Assembly: GCF_030818485.1 (NCBI RefSeq)
Contig: NZ_JAUTAJ010000004.1
Coordinates: 248,001-312,000 of the forward strand
DNA: 64,000 bases
Source of the DNA: Pseudoroseomonas cervicalis
Lineage (GTDB): Bacteria > Pseudomonadota > Alphaproteobacteria > Acetobacterales > Acetobacteraceae
Direction: 5' to 3'
Each line of letters opens with the position of its first letter. Within the stretch, counting starts at the first letter, position 1. Below the pieces are notes generated by a model. It was not told the DNA's origin. It made no database searches and saw only the letters and a list, made by a program, of their open reading frames with translations. A program made the translations under genes and the position numbers. Positions 48,515 to 58,614 of the stretch are shown piece after piece.

Positions 48515-49948
48515 ATGGCCACCACCGTCATCCGCAACGCCGACCTGGTGATCGCCTGGGACGCGTCCGAGCAGCAGCATATCTATCTCACGGATGCGGA
48601 GGTGGCCTACCGGGACGGCCAGATCACCTTCGTCGGCCGCGGCTATGACGGCCCGGCCGATGAGGTGATCGACGGCAAGGGCATGATGGTCATGCCCGGC
48701 CTGGTGAACATCCACTGCCACCCTTCCTCGGAGCCGATGAACAAGGGGCTGATCGACGAGATCGGCTCCCCCGGCCTCTACAATTCCTCCCTGTATGAAT
48801 ACATGCCGATCTTCCGGGCGGACGCGGAAGCGGTTCCCTCCTGCGTCCGCGTCGCCCTGTCGGAGCTGCTGCTCTCCGGCGTGACGACGGTGGCCGACCT
48901 CTCCATGGCGCATCCCGGCTGGCTCGATTTGCTGGGCGAGAGCGGCATGCGCGTCTGTGTCGCGCCGATGTTTCGCTCGGCGCGCTGGGCCACCAAGAAC
49001 GGGCCACACCGTCGAGTATGCCTGGGACGAGGCCGCCGGCGAGAAGTCGATGGAAGAGGCCTTCAGCCTGATCGAGCGCGCCGAGCAGCATTCCTCCGGC
49101 CGGCTCTTCGGCATGGTGGTGCCGGCGCAGATCGACACCTGCTCGGAAACCCTGCTCCGCGAGAGCTTCGAGGAGGCGGCGAAGCGGAACCTGTCCTGGC
49201 AGATCCACGCGGCGCAGAGCGTGCATGAGTTCCACGAGATCACCCGCCGCAGCGGCTTCACGCCGATCGGCTGGCTGGACAGCATGGGCCTGCTCTCCGA
49301 ACGCTCCATCATCGGCCATGGCATCTTTCTCGACGACCACCCGCGCACCAAGTGGCACACGGAGAACGATCTCGACCGGCTGGCCGCCACGGGGACGACG
49401 GTGGCGCATTGCCCGACGGTCTTCGCGCGCCGCGGCATCGCCATGCGCAGCTTCGGCCGCTACCGCAAGCGCGGCGTGAACATGGGGGTCGGCACCGACA
49501 CCTATCCGCACAACATGCTGGATGAGCTGCGGCTCGTTTCCTACCTGGCCCGCACCCAGTCCGAGGATCCGCGCAGCCTGAACTCGACGGATCTGTTCGA
49601 TGCGGCGACCATCGGCGGCGCCAAGGCGCTGAACCGCGACGATATCGGCCGGCTGGCCCCGGGCTGCCGCGCGGATTTCGTCATGGTCGATGTGACGCAT
49701 CCGCAGATGCGCCCCGCGCGCGACCCGATGCGCAGCCTGATCTACGCGGCGGGCGACCGCGCCATCCGCTCCGTCCATATCGACGGCCAGGCGGTGGTGC
49801 GCGACGGCAAGGTGCTGACCATGGATTATGAAGGCGCCGCCGCGCATCTCGATGAGGCCCAGAAGCGCATCATCGCGCGCGCGCCGCAGCAGGATTGGGC
49901 GCATCGCCCGGTCGACAAGATCTCCCCTCCGACCTTCCGCTGGGCCTG

Positions 49949-49949
<1 letters not shown>
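48515..49949 (+). pseudogene. Amidohydrolase (cytosine-deaminase/TrzN-like) with a single-base frameshift
   Basis: The sequence from 48515 (ATG) encodes an amidohydrolase with the metal motif MPGLVNIHCHPSSEP and continues to about 49000 in one frame (APMFRSARWATKNG). From about 49004 the homologous sequence continues in the +1 shifted frame (HTVEYAWDEAAGEKSMEEAF) to the stop at 49949, with IHAAQSVHEFHE, GHGIFLDDHP and GVGTDTYPHNM. Removing one base in gggcc at 49001-49005 would give a continuous 477-residue protein. The remainder is intact, with no other stops. Either a recent frameshift mutation or a sequencing error in a short G/C run explains it. The gene sits in the middle of the Dpp operon with TGATG coupling to dppD. 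Confidence 0.85.
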
Positions 49950-50943
<994 letters not shown>

Positions 50944-50947
<4 letters not shown>

Positions 50948-52011
50948 CCCGCCTGCTCGAGATCGAGGGCCTGGCCAAGCACTACCCGGTGAAGAAGGGT
51001 GTGGTGCTGCAGAAGCAGGTCGGCACGGTGCGCGCGGTGGATGGCGTGTCCTTCCATCTCGACCGCGGCGAGACGCTGGCGCTGGTGGGGGAGAGCGGCT
51101 GCGGCAAGTCGACCACGGCGCGGCTGGTGCTGCGGCTGATCGAGCCCTCGGCCGGCAGCATCCGCTTCGACGGCCAGGACGTGACGAAGGTGACGGGCGG
51201 CGCCATGCGGACGCTGCGCCGGCGCATGCAGATCGTCTTCCAGGATCCCTATGCCAGCCTCAACCCGCGGCTGACGGTGGGCGATGCCATCGCCGAGCCG
51301 ATGACGGTGCACAGGATCGGCGATTCCGCCAGCCGCCGCGCCAAGGTGCATGAGCTGCTGCGCCTGGTCGGGCTGCAGCCCTTCCATGCCGATCGCTACC
51401 CGCATGAATTCTCCGGCGGCCAGCGCCAGCGCATCGGCATCGCCCGCGCCCTGTCGGTCGAGCCCGATCTGGTGGTGTGCGACGAGCCGGTCTCGGCGCT
51501 CGACGTCTCGATCCAGGCGCAGGTGGTGAACCTGATGAAGGATCTGCAGGCGCGGCTCGGCCTGTCCTACCTGTTCATCGCGCATGACCTGGCCGTGGTG
51601 AAGCACATGGCCGACCGCATCGCCGTGATGTATCTGGGCGCGGTGATGGAGGTGGGGGGCAAGCACGCGCTCTTCGCCCGGCCGCTGCACCCCTATACGC
51701 GGGCGCTGCTGGCGGCGATCCCGCATCCGGACCCGGCGCGGCGCGGCCGCGTCACCCCGCTCGGCGGCGATCTGCCGAGCCCGATGGCGGTGCCGCCGGG
51801 CTGCCGCTTCCACACGCGCTGCCCCTTCGCCCAGGCGCGCTGCAAGGATGAGGTGCCGGCGCTGCGCCCGGTCGGGCCGGATGGCCAGCAGGTGGCCTGC
51901 CATTTCGCCGAGACGCTGCCGGATGCCGGGCTCGACTACACCGGCGGCCTGACCGAGGCGGCGACGCGGCGCCTCGCCCTCTACGACGCGGCGCGCCGCA
52001 AGGCGGCCTGA
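50944..52011 (+). CDS. Dipeptide/oligopeptide-type ABC ATPase (DppF-like)
   Basis: A 355-residue second ATPase. Walker A is [20 protein letters not shown], the Q-loop [20 protein letters not shown], the signature [15 protein letters not shown], the Walker [13 protein letters not shown], and the switch [14 protein letters not shown]. The C-terminal extension has [19 protein letters not shown] and a late VACHF. It overlaps dppD by 4 bp (ATGA) and ends the operon at an inverted repeat. Confidence 0.94.
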
Positions 52012-52022
52012 ACCCATCCCGG

Positions 52023-52056
52023 CCCCGGAGGCGCCGCCGGCGCCCCGCGGCCGGGG
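52023..52056. terminator. GC-rich inverted repeat between convergent genes
   Basis: Outer arms CCCCGG (52023-52028) and CCGGGG (52051-52056) and inner arms GGCGCC (52030-52035) and GGCGCC (52039-52044) form a hairpin in the 51-bp gap between the end of the Dpp operon and the convergent Nif11-like gene. There is no T run. Confidence 0.5.
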
Positions 52057-52062
52057 AATGCC

Positions 52063-52425
52063 TCAGCCGCCGCCCACCACCTGCCAGGCCACCGGCAGCG
52101 CGCCGCTCACCGGCTGGGTCGGCTTCTGGAACACCAGCAGCGGCGAGCCGCCGCCGCTGCCATTGGTGAAGGTCAGGGTGAGGCCGCCGGCCACATCGTC
52201 CAGCGCCGTGTCCGGCAGGGCGCCGCCCCCGCCGCCGCCGCCACCACCGCCCTCCGGCTGCGGGGTGCGCCATTGCAGCAGCTCCTGCGCGGTGACGTCG
52301 AAGCCGGCCTGGCGCAGCAGCGCCACGCGCTGTTCCAGCGTCAGACCGGGCTCGGCCAGGCGGTTGCGCAGCGCCGGATAGGGCTCCATGGCCTGCAGCA
52401 GGGGGATCCAGTTCTCAGGGGTCAT
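52063..52425 (-). CDS. Nif11-like leader peptide, putative RiPP precursor
   Basis: A 120-residue protein. Residues 1-52 resemble the Nif11 leader: MTPENWIPLLQAMEPYPALR, then LTLEQRVALLRQAGFDVTA and QELLQW. A run of ten glycines (about 59-68) leads to ALPDTALDDVAGG, a classic double-glycine leader cleavage motif ending at residue 81. The remaining 39 residues (LTLTFTNGSGGGSPLLVFQK... to VAWQVVGGG) would be the core. It has Ser/Thr but no Cys, so no lanthionine rings are expected. The ATG at 52425 has GAGG 5 bp upstream; an in-frame ATG at 52488 would add 21 Pro-rich residues and overlaps the stop of a short upstream ORF. No modifying enzyme or peptidase-type exporter is near. Confidence 0.65.
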   Translation of the reverse strand: MTPENWIPLLQAMEPYPALRNRLAEPGLTLEQRVALLRQAGFDVTAQELLQWRTPQPEGGGGGGGGGGALPDTALDDVAGGLTLTFTNGSGGGSPLLVFQKPTQPVSGALPVAWQVVGGG

Positions 52426-52484
52426 CGCATCCTCGGCCGTCGAGGGCCCGGGCGCCGGGCAGGCGGGGGCGGGGTTTTCGGGGA

Positions 52485-52598
52485 TCATGGGGTGATGGCC
52501 GCAATGCTGCCGGCGCCGCTGTCCGGCCCCGGCGCCGCCAGCGCGGCGCGCAGGGCGGGGCGCCTGGCCAGCGGGCGGGTCCGTTCGGCAGGGCTCAT
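52485..52598 (-). CDS. Short basic ORF (37 aa) coupled to the Nif11-like gene
   Basis: An ORF reading MSPAERTRPLARRPALRAAL then APGPDSGAGSIAAITP. It has GGAGG about 9 bp before the ATG at 52598 (an in-frame ATG at 52607 also exists). Its stop overlaps the 52488 ATG of the next frame (ATGA). The start regions of this ORF and of the Nif11-like gene are alike: both have GAGGATG shortly before GCGATGA. It may be a leader peptide for translational coupling, a degenerate second precursor, or chance. It is too short to judge from sequence alone. Confidence 0.3.
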   Translation of the reverse strand: MSPAERTRPLARRPALRAALAAPGPDSGAGSIAAITP

Positions 52599-52683
52599 CG
52601 CATCCATCCTCCGGCGCCGAAGGGCGGCGCCGCGATGCGGAGGCTAGGGCAGGGCGGGCCGGCGAGTCCCGGGAGGCACGTCT

Positions 52684-53850
52684 CTAATTCTGTGGAATCC
52701 GTCTCGGCAGCATCTCCAGCACGGCGGCGGCGGCGGCGGCGCTGGGGGTGCCCTCGGGCGGGCGCAGCCCGTCCATCACCCGGGCGAAGCCCTGGCGCTG
52801 CGCCTCGGCGGCCGCCGGGTCGGTCAGCAGGCGGTGCAGCCCGTCGGCCAGGCGCTCCGGCGTGCAATCCTGCTGCAGATATTCCGGGATGATGGGCGCA
52901 TCGGCCAGCAGGTTGACCAGGCTGACATACTTCACCTGGATCAGCCGCCGGGCGATGGCGGCGGTCAGCGGGTTGACCCGGTAGCCCACCACCATCGGCA
53001 CGCCGGCCAGCGCCACCTCCAGCGAGGAGGTGCCGGATTTGATCAGCCCCGCCCCGCCCTGCCGCGCCGCGGCATAGGCATCGTATTTCTCGGCCACGCC
53101 ACGCAGCAGCAGGGGCTGCACCGCCCAGCCGGCGACGCCCTGGCGCACCGCAGCCTCGACCGGGCCGGCCAGCGGCAGCACCGGGCGCAGCCCGGGGAGC
53201 CGCGCCGAGAGACGCTCCAGCGCCGCGCCGAAAATGGGCAGCAGCCGGGCGATCTCGCCGCCACGGCTGCCCGGCATCACCAGCAGCACACGCTCCTCCG
53301 CGCCGATCCCATGGGTGGCGCGGAAGCGCGCCGCATCGCCGCGCTCGGCGCCCGATTCCAGGATGGAATGGCCGACGAAGCGCACCGGGATGCCGGCCCG
53401 TTCGAAGAAGGGCGCCTCGAAGGGCAGCAGCGTCATCAGCCGGTCGACCTGGCGGGCGATCCGGCGCACCCGGCCCGGGCGCCAGGCCCAGATCTGCGGC
53501 GCCACATAGTGCAGCACCGGGATGCCCATGGCCCGCGCCCGCGCAGCGACGCGGAGCGTGAAGCCAGGGCTGTCGATGGTCACCACCAAAGCCGGGCGGC
53601 GCGCGGCGATGTCGGCGGTCACCTCGTCCAGCCGGCGCATCACCCGGCGCAGCTTCGGCAGCACCTCCAGGAAACCCATCAGCGCCAGCTCGCCCAGCGG
53701 GAACAGGCTGTGGAAACCCTGCTCCGCCATGCGCTCGCCGCCGAGGCCGGCGAAGTCCAGATCGGGCCGCGCCTGGCGCAGGGCGGCGATCAGCCGCCCG
53801 CCCAGCGCGTCGCCCGAGGCCTCGCCGGCGACCAGATAGACCAGCGTCAC
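52684..53850 (-). CDS. lpxB: Lipid-A-disaccharide synthase
   Basis: A 388-residue GT-B glycosyltransferase that joins UDP-2,3-diacylglucosamine and lipid X in lipid A synthesis. Seen are LVYLVAGEASGDALGGRLIA, PLGELALMGFLEVLPKLRRV, VTIDSPGFTLRVAARARAMG, VLHYVAPQIWAWRPGRVRRI, VRFVGHSILE, LLVMPGSRGGEIARLLPIFG and LIKSGTSSLEVALAGVPMVV. The start is GTG at 53850, overlapping the stop of the nitrilase-like gene (GTGA). The usual neighbours lpxA, lpxD, fabZ and lpxI are not beside it here. Confidence 0.95.
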   Translation of the reverse strand: MTLVYLVAGEASGDALGGRLIAALRQARPDLDFAGLGGERMAEQGFHSLFPLGELALMGFLEVLPKLRRVMRRLDEVTADIAARRPALVVTIDSPGFTLRVAARARAMGIPVLHYVAPQIWAWRPGRVRRIARQVDRLMTLLPFEAPFFERAGIPVRFVGHSILESGAERGDAARFRATHGIGAEERVLLVMPGSRGGEIARLLPIFGAALERLSARLPGLRPVLPLAGPVEAAVRQGVAGWAVQPLLLRGVAEKYDAYAAARQGGAGLIKSGTSSLEVALAGVPMVVGYRVNPLTAAIARRLIQVKYVSLVNLLADAPIIPEYLQQDCTPERLADGLHRLLTDPAAAEAQRQGFARVMDGLRPPEGTPSAAAAAAVLEMLPRRIPQN

Positions 53851-54734
53851 GCGAATTCCGCCGGCAGGGGCTGCGGGAAGCTCTGGCGCGGCCAGTCGCG
53901 ATGGTTCAGCACGGCGCCGTCGCGCCGCACCGCCGCGATCCGCGCCGGGTCGAGATCGGCATAGACCCATTGCCCATGGCCGGCCGTGCCCTCGGCGATC
54001 AGCCCATCCTCCGGGAAGCCGCGGTCGATCGGGCCATGGACGGAGGCGGTGCCCCGGTTCTGGTCGAGCGCCGCCGACCAGGGCGCATCGCCCACGGTGG
54101 GGGAGACGGCCACGAAGCACTGATTCTCCAGCGCCCGCGCGGCGGCCGAGAAGCGCACCCGGTTGAAGCCGTGCAGCGTGTCGGTGCAGGTGGGCACCAG
54201 CACCAGCCAGGCGCCGGCCTCGACCTGGGCGCGGACATGCTTTGGGAATTCGCTGTCATAGCAGATGGAGATGCCGATCCGCCCCCAGGGCGTGTCGAAC
54301 ACCCGCGGCCCCGCCCCGGCCGAGACGCCCCAGCGCTCGGTCTCGAAGCGGGTCATGGCGTGCTTGTCCTGGAAGGCCAGGCGCCCCTCCGGGGTGATCA
54401 GCGGCGCGCGGTTGCGGATGGCGCCATCCTCGTCGCGCATCGGCAGGCTGCCGGGCAGCAGCCACAGGCCGGCGCGCTGCGCGGCGCCGCGCATCGCTTC
54501 CAGGATCTCCGGCGCGGCGGCGACCATGGCGGAGAGCTCCTCCGCCTCGCTGGCCGGCGACAGGCCGGAGAGCGCCGAGCCCAGCTCGACACAGGCATAT
54601 TCCGGCATCACGGCGAGCTCCGCGCCATGGGCGCGGGCCTCGGCCAGCCAGCGATCCAGCTTGGCTTCCCAGGCGGCGATGCTTTCCGGCCGCTCCACCG
54701 GATACTGGTGCAAGGCGAGGCGCAGGGTGGTCAT
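53847..54734 (-). CDS. Carbon-nitrogen hydrolase (nitrilase superfamily)
   Basis: A 295-residue nitrilase-fold amidase. The catalytic triad is Glu45 (VMPEYACVE), Lys124 (AFQDKHAMTRFE) and Cys158 (GISICYDSEFP). Such enzymes hydrolyse C-N bonds of small amides; the substrate here is not known. The gene overlaps the upstream GNAT gene by 4 bp (ATGA) and the downstream lpxB by 4 bp, so the three form a tightly packed operon. Confidence 0.92.
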   Translation of the reverse strand: MTTLRLALHQYPVERPESIAAWEAKLDRWLAEARAHGAELAVMPEYACVELGSALSGLSPASEAEELSAMVAAAPEILEAMRGAAQRAGLWLLPGSLPMRDEDGAIRNRAPLITPEGRLAFQDKHAMTRFETERWGVSAGAGPRVFDTPWGRIGISICYDSEFPKHVRAQVEAGAWLVLVPTCTDTLHGFNRVRFSAAARALENQCFVAVSPTVGDAPWSAALDQNRGTASVHGPIDRGFPEDGLIAEGTAGHGQWVYADLDPARIAAVRRDGAVLNHRDWPRQSFPQPLPAEFA

Positions 54735-55345
54735 GGCAGGGGCGCCCCCTCCAGCGCGCGGATCCAGAAGGTCAGGCGGTGCGGGCTCTCCTCGGCCTGC
54801 CCGGGCTCGCGCCAGGTGAATTCGCAGGCGAGGTCGGGATAGGGCGTATAGCCGCGCCTGCGCCAGAATTCGTCGAGTGGCGTGTAGTCGGCCGGGCGGC
54901 GCGGATCGTCGGCCGCGCGCTGCACGGCGCAGAAGGTCGCGTAGTCGAGGCCGAGGCTGCGCGCGTGCGCCTCCCGGTGCCGGAAGAAGGCGACGCCCGC
55001 GCCACGGCCGCGCCAGGGGCGGCGCAGCACGCTCTCGCCGAAATAGCAGAAGCGCGCGGGGTCGAGCCCGGCCGCGGTGAAGGCCTGGCGCACCGTGGCG
55101 TGGGTCTCGGCCATCGGCTCGCAGGTGGCGGCGCCCACCGCCTCCGCGCCGTCGCGGCAGAGGATCACCGCCGCCCCCGGCGCCTCGGCATAGGCGCGCA
55201 TGTAGCGGGCCTCATAGGCCTCGTCGCCCTCGTAGAGATAGGGCCATTCGCGGAACACCTCGATGCGCAGCCGGGCCAGCGCCGGCAGCCAGGGGTGCAG
55301 CGCATCGCCGCGCAGGGTTTCGAAGGCGAGGGGGGAAACCGACAT
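54731..55345 (-). CDS. GNAT family N-acetyltransferase
   Basis: A 204-residue acetyltransferase-fold protein. The N-terminus (LARLRIEVFREWPYLYEGDE) and the acetyl-CoA-binding loop (ESVLRRPWRGRGAGVAFFRH, of the R-G-x-G-x-G/A type) are seen, followed by LDYATFCAVQRAADDPRRPA. It is the first gene of the operon with the nitrilase-like hydrolase and lpxB. GNAT and nitrilase-like genes side by side occur in other proteobacteria, where the pair may act on the same small amide or amine. The ATG at 55345 has no obvious strong ribosome site. Confidence 0.82.
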   Translation of the reverse strand: MSVSPLAFETLRGDALHPWLPALARLRIEVFREWPYLYEGDEAYEARYMRAYAEAPGAAVILCRDGAEAVGAATCEPMAETHATVRQAFTAAGLDPARFCYFGESVLRRPWRGRGAGVAFFRHREAHARSLGLDYATFCAVQRAADDPRRPADYTPLDEFWRRRGYTPYPDLACEFTWREPGQAEESPHRLTFWIRALEGAPLP

Positions 55346-55463
55346 GGGGGTTGGAAGTAGGATAGAACGTCTCCGGGAAAAAGCCTGGGATCCGGAAAAT
55401 CCCGGGCGGGCCCGGGCGTTGTGTGCGGATCGCCGCCCAGGCGGCGCAGCGGGAGAGCAAGGC

Positions 55464-55901
55464 ATGGAACAGCAGCGGAAGAAGCGGATCCGGGGTGGCG
55501 TGCTGGGGGCGGGGCTGCTGGCCCTGCTGGCCGGCTGCGCCAGCGGCTCGGGCGACATGGCCAGCCCGCTGGCCGGCAATTGGCGGCTGGAAAGCCTGGG
55601 CGGGGTCGGCATCCGCAATGAGGGGCCGCGCGCCGCGGCGGTGGAATTCGGGCCGCAGGGCCGGCTGATGGGCTCGGGCGGCTGCAACCGCATCGCCGGC
55701 AGCTACACCCAGTCGGGCAGCCGGCTGACCATCGGCCCGGTGGCGGCCACCCGCATGGCCTGCATCGACCCGGTGGCGACGCAGAACGAGACCGCCTTCC
55801 TGGCGGCGCTGCAGAATGTGGCGAGCTTCCGCTACGATGCCGGGCGGCTGTTCCTGCTGGATGCGCAGGGCCAGGCCCTGGCCAGCCTGACCGGGCCCTG
55901 A
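55464..55901 (+). CDS. META-domain lipoprotein (HslJ-like)
   Basis: A 145-residue outer-surface or periplasmic lipoprotein. The lipobox LLALLAGC marks the Cys, which becomes the lipidated first residue. The META domain follows: LAGNWRLESLGGVGI, VEFGPQGRLMGSGGCNRIAG, LTIGPVAATRMACIDPVATQ and LQNVASFRYDAGRLFLLDAQ. HslJ-type META proteins are linked to heat and antibiotic resistance in E. coli, with unclear mechanism. It is divergent from the GNAT gene across about 118 bp. Confidence 0.88.
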   Translation: MEQQRKKRIRGGVLGAGLLALLAGCASGSGDMASPLAGNWRLESLGGVGIRNEGPRAAAVEFGPQGRLMGSGGCNRIAGSYTQSGSRLTIGPVAATRMACIDPVATQNETAFLAALQNVASFRYDAGRLFLLDAQGQALASLTGP

Positions 55902-55968
55902 GGCCCGGCCGATGCGTGGCGCCGGGGCTGAGCCCCGGCCCCCTTGGGCCTGACAGGCGCGAGCCTGC

Positions 55969-57549
55969 TCAGGCGCTCTTCTCCATGTTCCAGAAGAACT
56001 GCACGGGGGAGAGCACCATGCCCTTCAGGCTGTTGCGATAGGCCATGGGCTGCTGCACCAGCCCACCCGGGGCATAGGGCACCACCTCGAAGGCGCGGCG
56101 CTCGATCCGCGCGGCGATCTCCTTCTGCCGCGCGGCATCGTCGGTGGCGATCCATTCGTCACGCAGCGTCTCGATCGTCGCATCCTCCGGCCAGCCGAAC
56201 CAGGCGGCGCTGCCATTGGCGCGGATCAGCGGGTGCAGCGCCGGGTTCAGCACATCGGCGCCCGACCACAGCGTGTGGAAGACCGACCAGCCGCCCTGGT
56301 CCGGCGCGCCGCGATTGGCGCGCTTGCCGATGAAGCTGGCCCAGTCGGTCGAGATGAACTCGACATTCATACCGAGATTCTTCAGCAGCTCCTGCGTCAC
56401 CAGCGACTGGTTGTAGGCGATGGGCTGGTCGGCCGGGGCCAGCAGCACGACCTTCTCATTGTTGTAGCCGGCCTCCTTCAGCATCGCCTTGGCGCGCTCC
56501 AGATCGGCGCGCATCGCCTCCGCCCCGCCGGCACCGGTCGACATGGGCGAGCCCGGGGTGAAGAAGGTCTTGGCCTCCTGGTAGTATTCCGCGCTGCCGA
56601 CGACGGATTGCATGTAGTCGTCCTGGCGCATCGCCATCATCACGGCGCGGCGGATGCCCGGATTGTTGAAGGGCGGCTGCTGGTGGTTGAAGCGCATCAG
56701 CAGGATCAGGCCGAGCGGCACGTTCTGGATGGTGATGTCGCGGTTGCGCTTCAGCACCGGCAGCAGATCGACCGGCGGCTGCTCATACCAGTCGACCTCG
56801 CCCTGCATCAGCGCGCCGGTGGCGGCCGAGGCCTCGGTCAGCGCCAGCCATTCGATGCGGTCGATCTTGGCGACCTTGCCGCCGGCCGCCCAGGAGGGCG
56901 CCTCCTCGCGCGGCACGTAGCGGTCGAAGCGGGTGTAGATGGCGTTCTGCCCCGGCACCCATTGCCGGCTCTCGAAGCGCCAGGGGCCGGAGCCGATGGC
57001 CTCCGAGATGGGCCGCGCCGCATCGGTCTGGGCGATGCGCTCCGGCATGATGAAGGGCACGTTGGAGGAGAGTTTTCCGAGCGCCGCCGGCAGCATGGGA
57101 AAGGGCTTCTTCAGGTCGATGCGGAAGGTGCGGGCATCGATGGCGGTGTAGCCGGCGGCGAAGCCGGCGAAGGTCTGGCCGAAGGCGTCGCGCTTCGACC
57201 AGCGCTGGATCGAGGCGATGCAGTCCGCGGCGGTGACCGGCGCGCCATCGTGGAAGACCAGCCCGTCGCGCAGATGGAAGGTCCAGGACAGCCCGTCCGG
57301 CGCGGTCTGCCATTCGGAGACCATTTGCGGCCGGATGTTGAACTGGGCGTCGGTGGCGAAGAGGGTGTCGTAGATCAGGTAGCCATGGTTGCGGATGACG
57401 TAGCTGGTGGCGACGATCGGGTCGAGCGAGGGCAGCGGCGTCGAGGGGATGAAGCGCAGCGTGGCGCTGCGCCCGCCCTGGGCGCGGGCGAAGGTGGGCG
57501 TGGCGAGGGCTGCGGCCCCGGCCAGCAGCTGGCGGCGGTTCAGCTTCAT
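55969..57549 (-). CDS. ABC transporter substrate-binding protein, family 5, without adjacent permeases
   Basis: A 526-residue periplasmic binding protein with a Tat-like signal peptide MKLNRRQLLAGAAALATPTF (an N-R-R pair before the hydrophobic stretch). The SBP_bac_5 body has LPSLDPIVATSYVIRNHGYL, SWTFHLRDGLVFHDGAPVTA, and PYAPGGLVQQPMAYRNSLKG near the end. It lies downstream of the dapA-type gene on the same strand, separated by 103 bp including a 32-bp GC repeat. No permease or ATPase genes are next to it. Confidence 0.9.
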   Translation of the reverse strand: MKLNRRQLLAGAAALATPTFARAQGGRSATLRFIPSTPLPSLDPIVATSYVIRNHGYLIYDTLFATDAQFNIRPQMVSEWQTAPDGLSWTFHLRDGLVFHDGAPVTAADCIASIQRWSKRDAFGQTFAGFAAGYTAIDARTFRIDLKKPFPMLPAALGKLSSNVPFIMPERIAQTDAARPISEAIGSGPWRFESRQWVPGQNAIYTRFDRYVPREEAPSWAAGGKVAKIDRIEWLALTEASAATGALMQGEVDWYEQPPVDLLPVLKRNRDITIQNVPLGLILLMRFNHQQPPFNNPGIRRAVMMAMRQDDYMQSVVGSAEYYQEAKTFFTPGSPMSTGAGGAEAMRADLERAKAMLKEAGYNNEKVVLLAPADQPIAYNQSLVTQELLKNLGMNVEFISTDWASFIGKRANRGAPDQGGWSVFHTLWSGADVLNPALHPLIRANGSAAWFGWPEDATIETLRDEWIATDDAARQKEIAARIERRAFEVVPYAPGGLVQQPMAYRNSLKGMVLSPVQFFWNMEKSA

Positions 57550-57587
57550 GACGAGCACTCCTGCGTCGGGGCGCGCAGCCCCCTGAT

Positions 57588-57619
57588 GGCGGGGTCCGGG
57601 GGGACCCTGTCCCCCCGGC
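57588..57619. repeat. 32-bp intergenic GC repeat, copy 2
   Basis: Identical over 32 bp to the copy between cydD and cydC (8717-8748). Here it lies between the DapA-type gene and the downstream binding-protein gene, both on the minus strand. It is followed by a further stem (GGGGGCGGCGCCCCC around 57628-57642). Two identical copies 49 kb apart in non-coding gaps suggest a dispersed palindromic repeat family. Confidence 0.8.
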
Positions 57620-57652
57620 GGGGGTGCGGGGGCGGCGCCCCCGCGCATCGGG

Positions 57653-58576
57653 TCAGGCGGCGCGCGCCAGCGCGGGCAGGGCCGGCCGGTTGGCCAGTGC
57701 CGCGGAAATCAGGATCTCCACCTCGGCGCGTTCCTCGGCCGAGAGGGCCAGGCGCGGCGGCCGGGTCAGCGCCGAGCCGCGGCCCATGATGTGCTCGCAC
57801 AGCTTGATGCACTGGACGAGGTCCGGCCGCGCATCGAGATGCAGCAGCGGCATGAACCAGTCATACAGCGCGCGCGCCTCGGCGTAGCGGCCGGCGCGGG
57901 CCAGGCGGAACAGCGCCTCGCCTTCCTCGGGGAAGACGTTGGACATGCCGGAGACCCAGCCCTCGGCGCCCAGCATGACGCTTTCCAGCACGGTGTCGTC
58001 GAGGCCGGCGAACATCAGGAAGCGCTCGCCCACCAGGTTGCGCAGATCGGTGAAGCGCCGGGAATCGCCCGAGGATTCCTTGAAGCAGACGATGGTGTCG
58101 CAATCGGAGAGGGACGCCAGGATCTGCGGCGTGACGTCGTTCTTGTAGATGGGCGGGTTGTTGTAGACCATCACCGGCAGGTCGGTGGCCGCCGCCACGC
58201 CGCGGAAATGCGCCGCCGTCTCCTGCGGCTTGGCCGAATAGACCAGGGCCGGCATCACCATCACCCCATCGACGCCGATGCGCGCCGCTTCCTTCGCCAT
58301 GGCGCTGGCGAAGGGGGTGGTGAATTCGGCGATGCCGGCGATGACCGGCACGCGGCCGCCGGCGGCGTCCTTCGCCGCCTCCATCACCGCCACCTTCTCG
58401 GCGGCCGAGAGCGAGCAATTCTCCCCCACCGTGCCGCAGACGATCAGGCCGGAGACGCCATCGGCCACCAGGGCGCGGATGACCCGCGCCGTGGCGTCGA
58501 GGTCGAGGCTGAAATCCTCGTGGAACTGGGTGGTGACGGCGGGGAAGACGCCGGACCAGGCGGGCTTCTGGGCCAT
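57653..58576 (-). CDS. Dihydrodipicolinate synthase/N-acetylneuraminate lyase family protein
   Basis: A 307-residue class I aldolase of the DapA family. The Schiff-base Lys166 is in VCFKESSGD, Tyr138 in VMVYNNPPIYKND. The loop at residue 48 is GTVGENCSL, in place of the GTTGE of lysine-biosynthetic DapA, so a catabolic role (lyase or dehydratase of a 2-keto acid) is more likely than lysine synthesis. It is divergent from a GntR-type gene with about 150 bp between, including a likely operator. It may act on a compound bound by the adjacent binding protein. Confidence 0.88.
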   Translation of the reverse strand: MAQKPAWSGVFPAVTTQFHEDFSLDLDATARVIRALVADGVSGLIVCGTVGENCSLSAAEKVAVMEAAKDAAGGRVPVIAGIAEFTTPFASAMAKEAARIGVDGVMVMPALVYSAKPQETAAHFRGVAAATDLPVMVYNNPPIYKNDVTPQILASLSDCDTIVCFKESSGDSRRFTDLRNLVGERFLMFAGLDDTVLESVMLGAEGWVSGMSNVFPEEGEALFRLARAGRYAEARALYDWFMPLLHLDARPDLVQCIKLCEHIMGRGSALTRPPRLALSAEERAEVEILISAALANRPALPALARAA

Positions 58577-58614
58577 GGGAAGCTCTCTCCGGATTGCGAT
58601 TTTGGATACGGTAG

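Noticed and set aside
57653..58576. dapA for lysine biosynthesis
   Set aside because: The GTTGE loop is GTVGE, and the gene sits with a GntR regulator and a binding-protein gene, which suggests catabolism.
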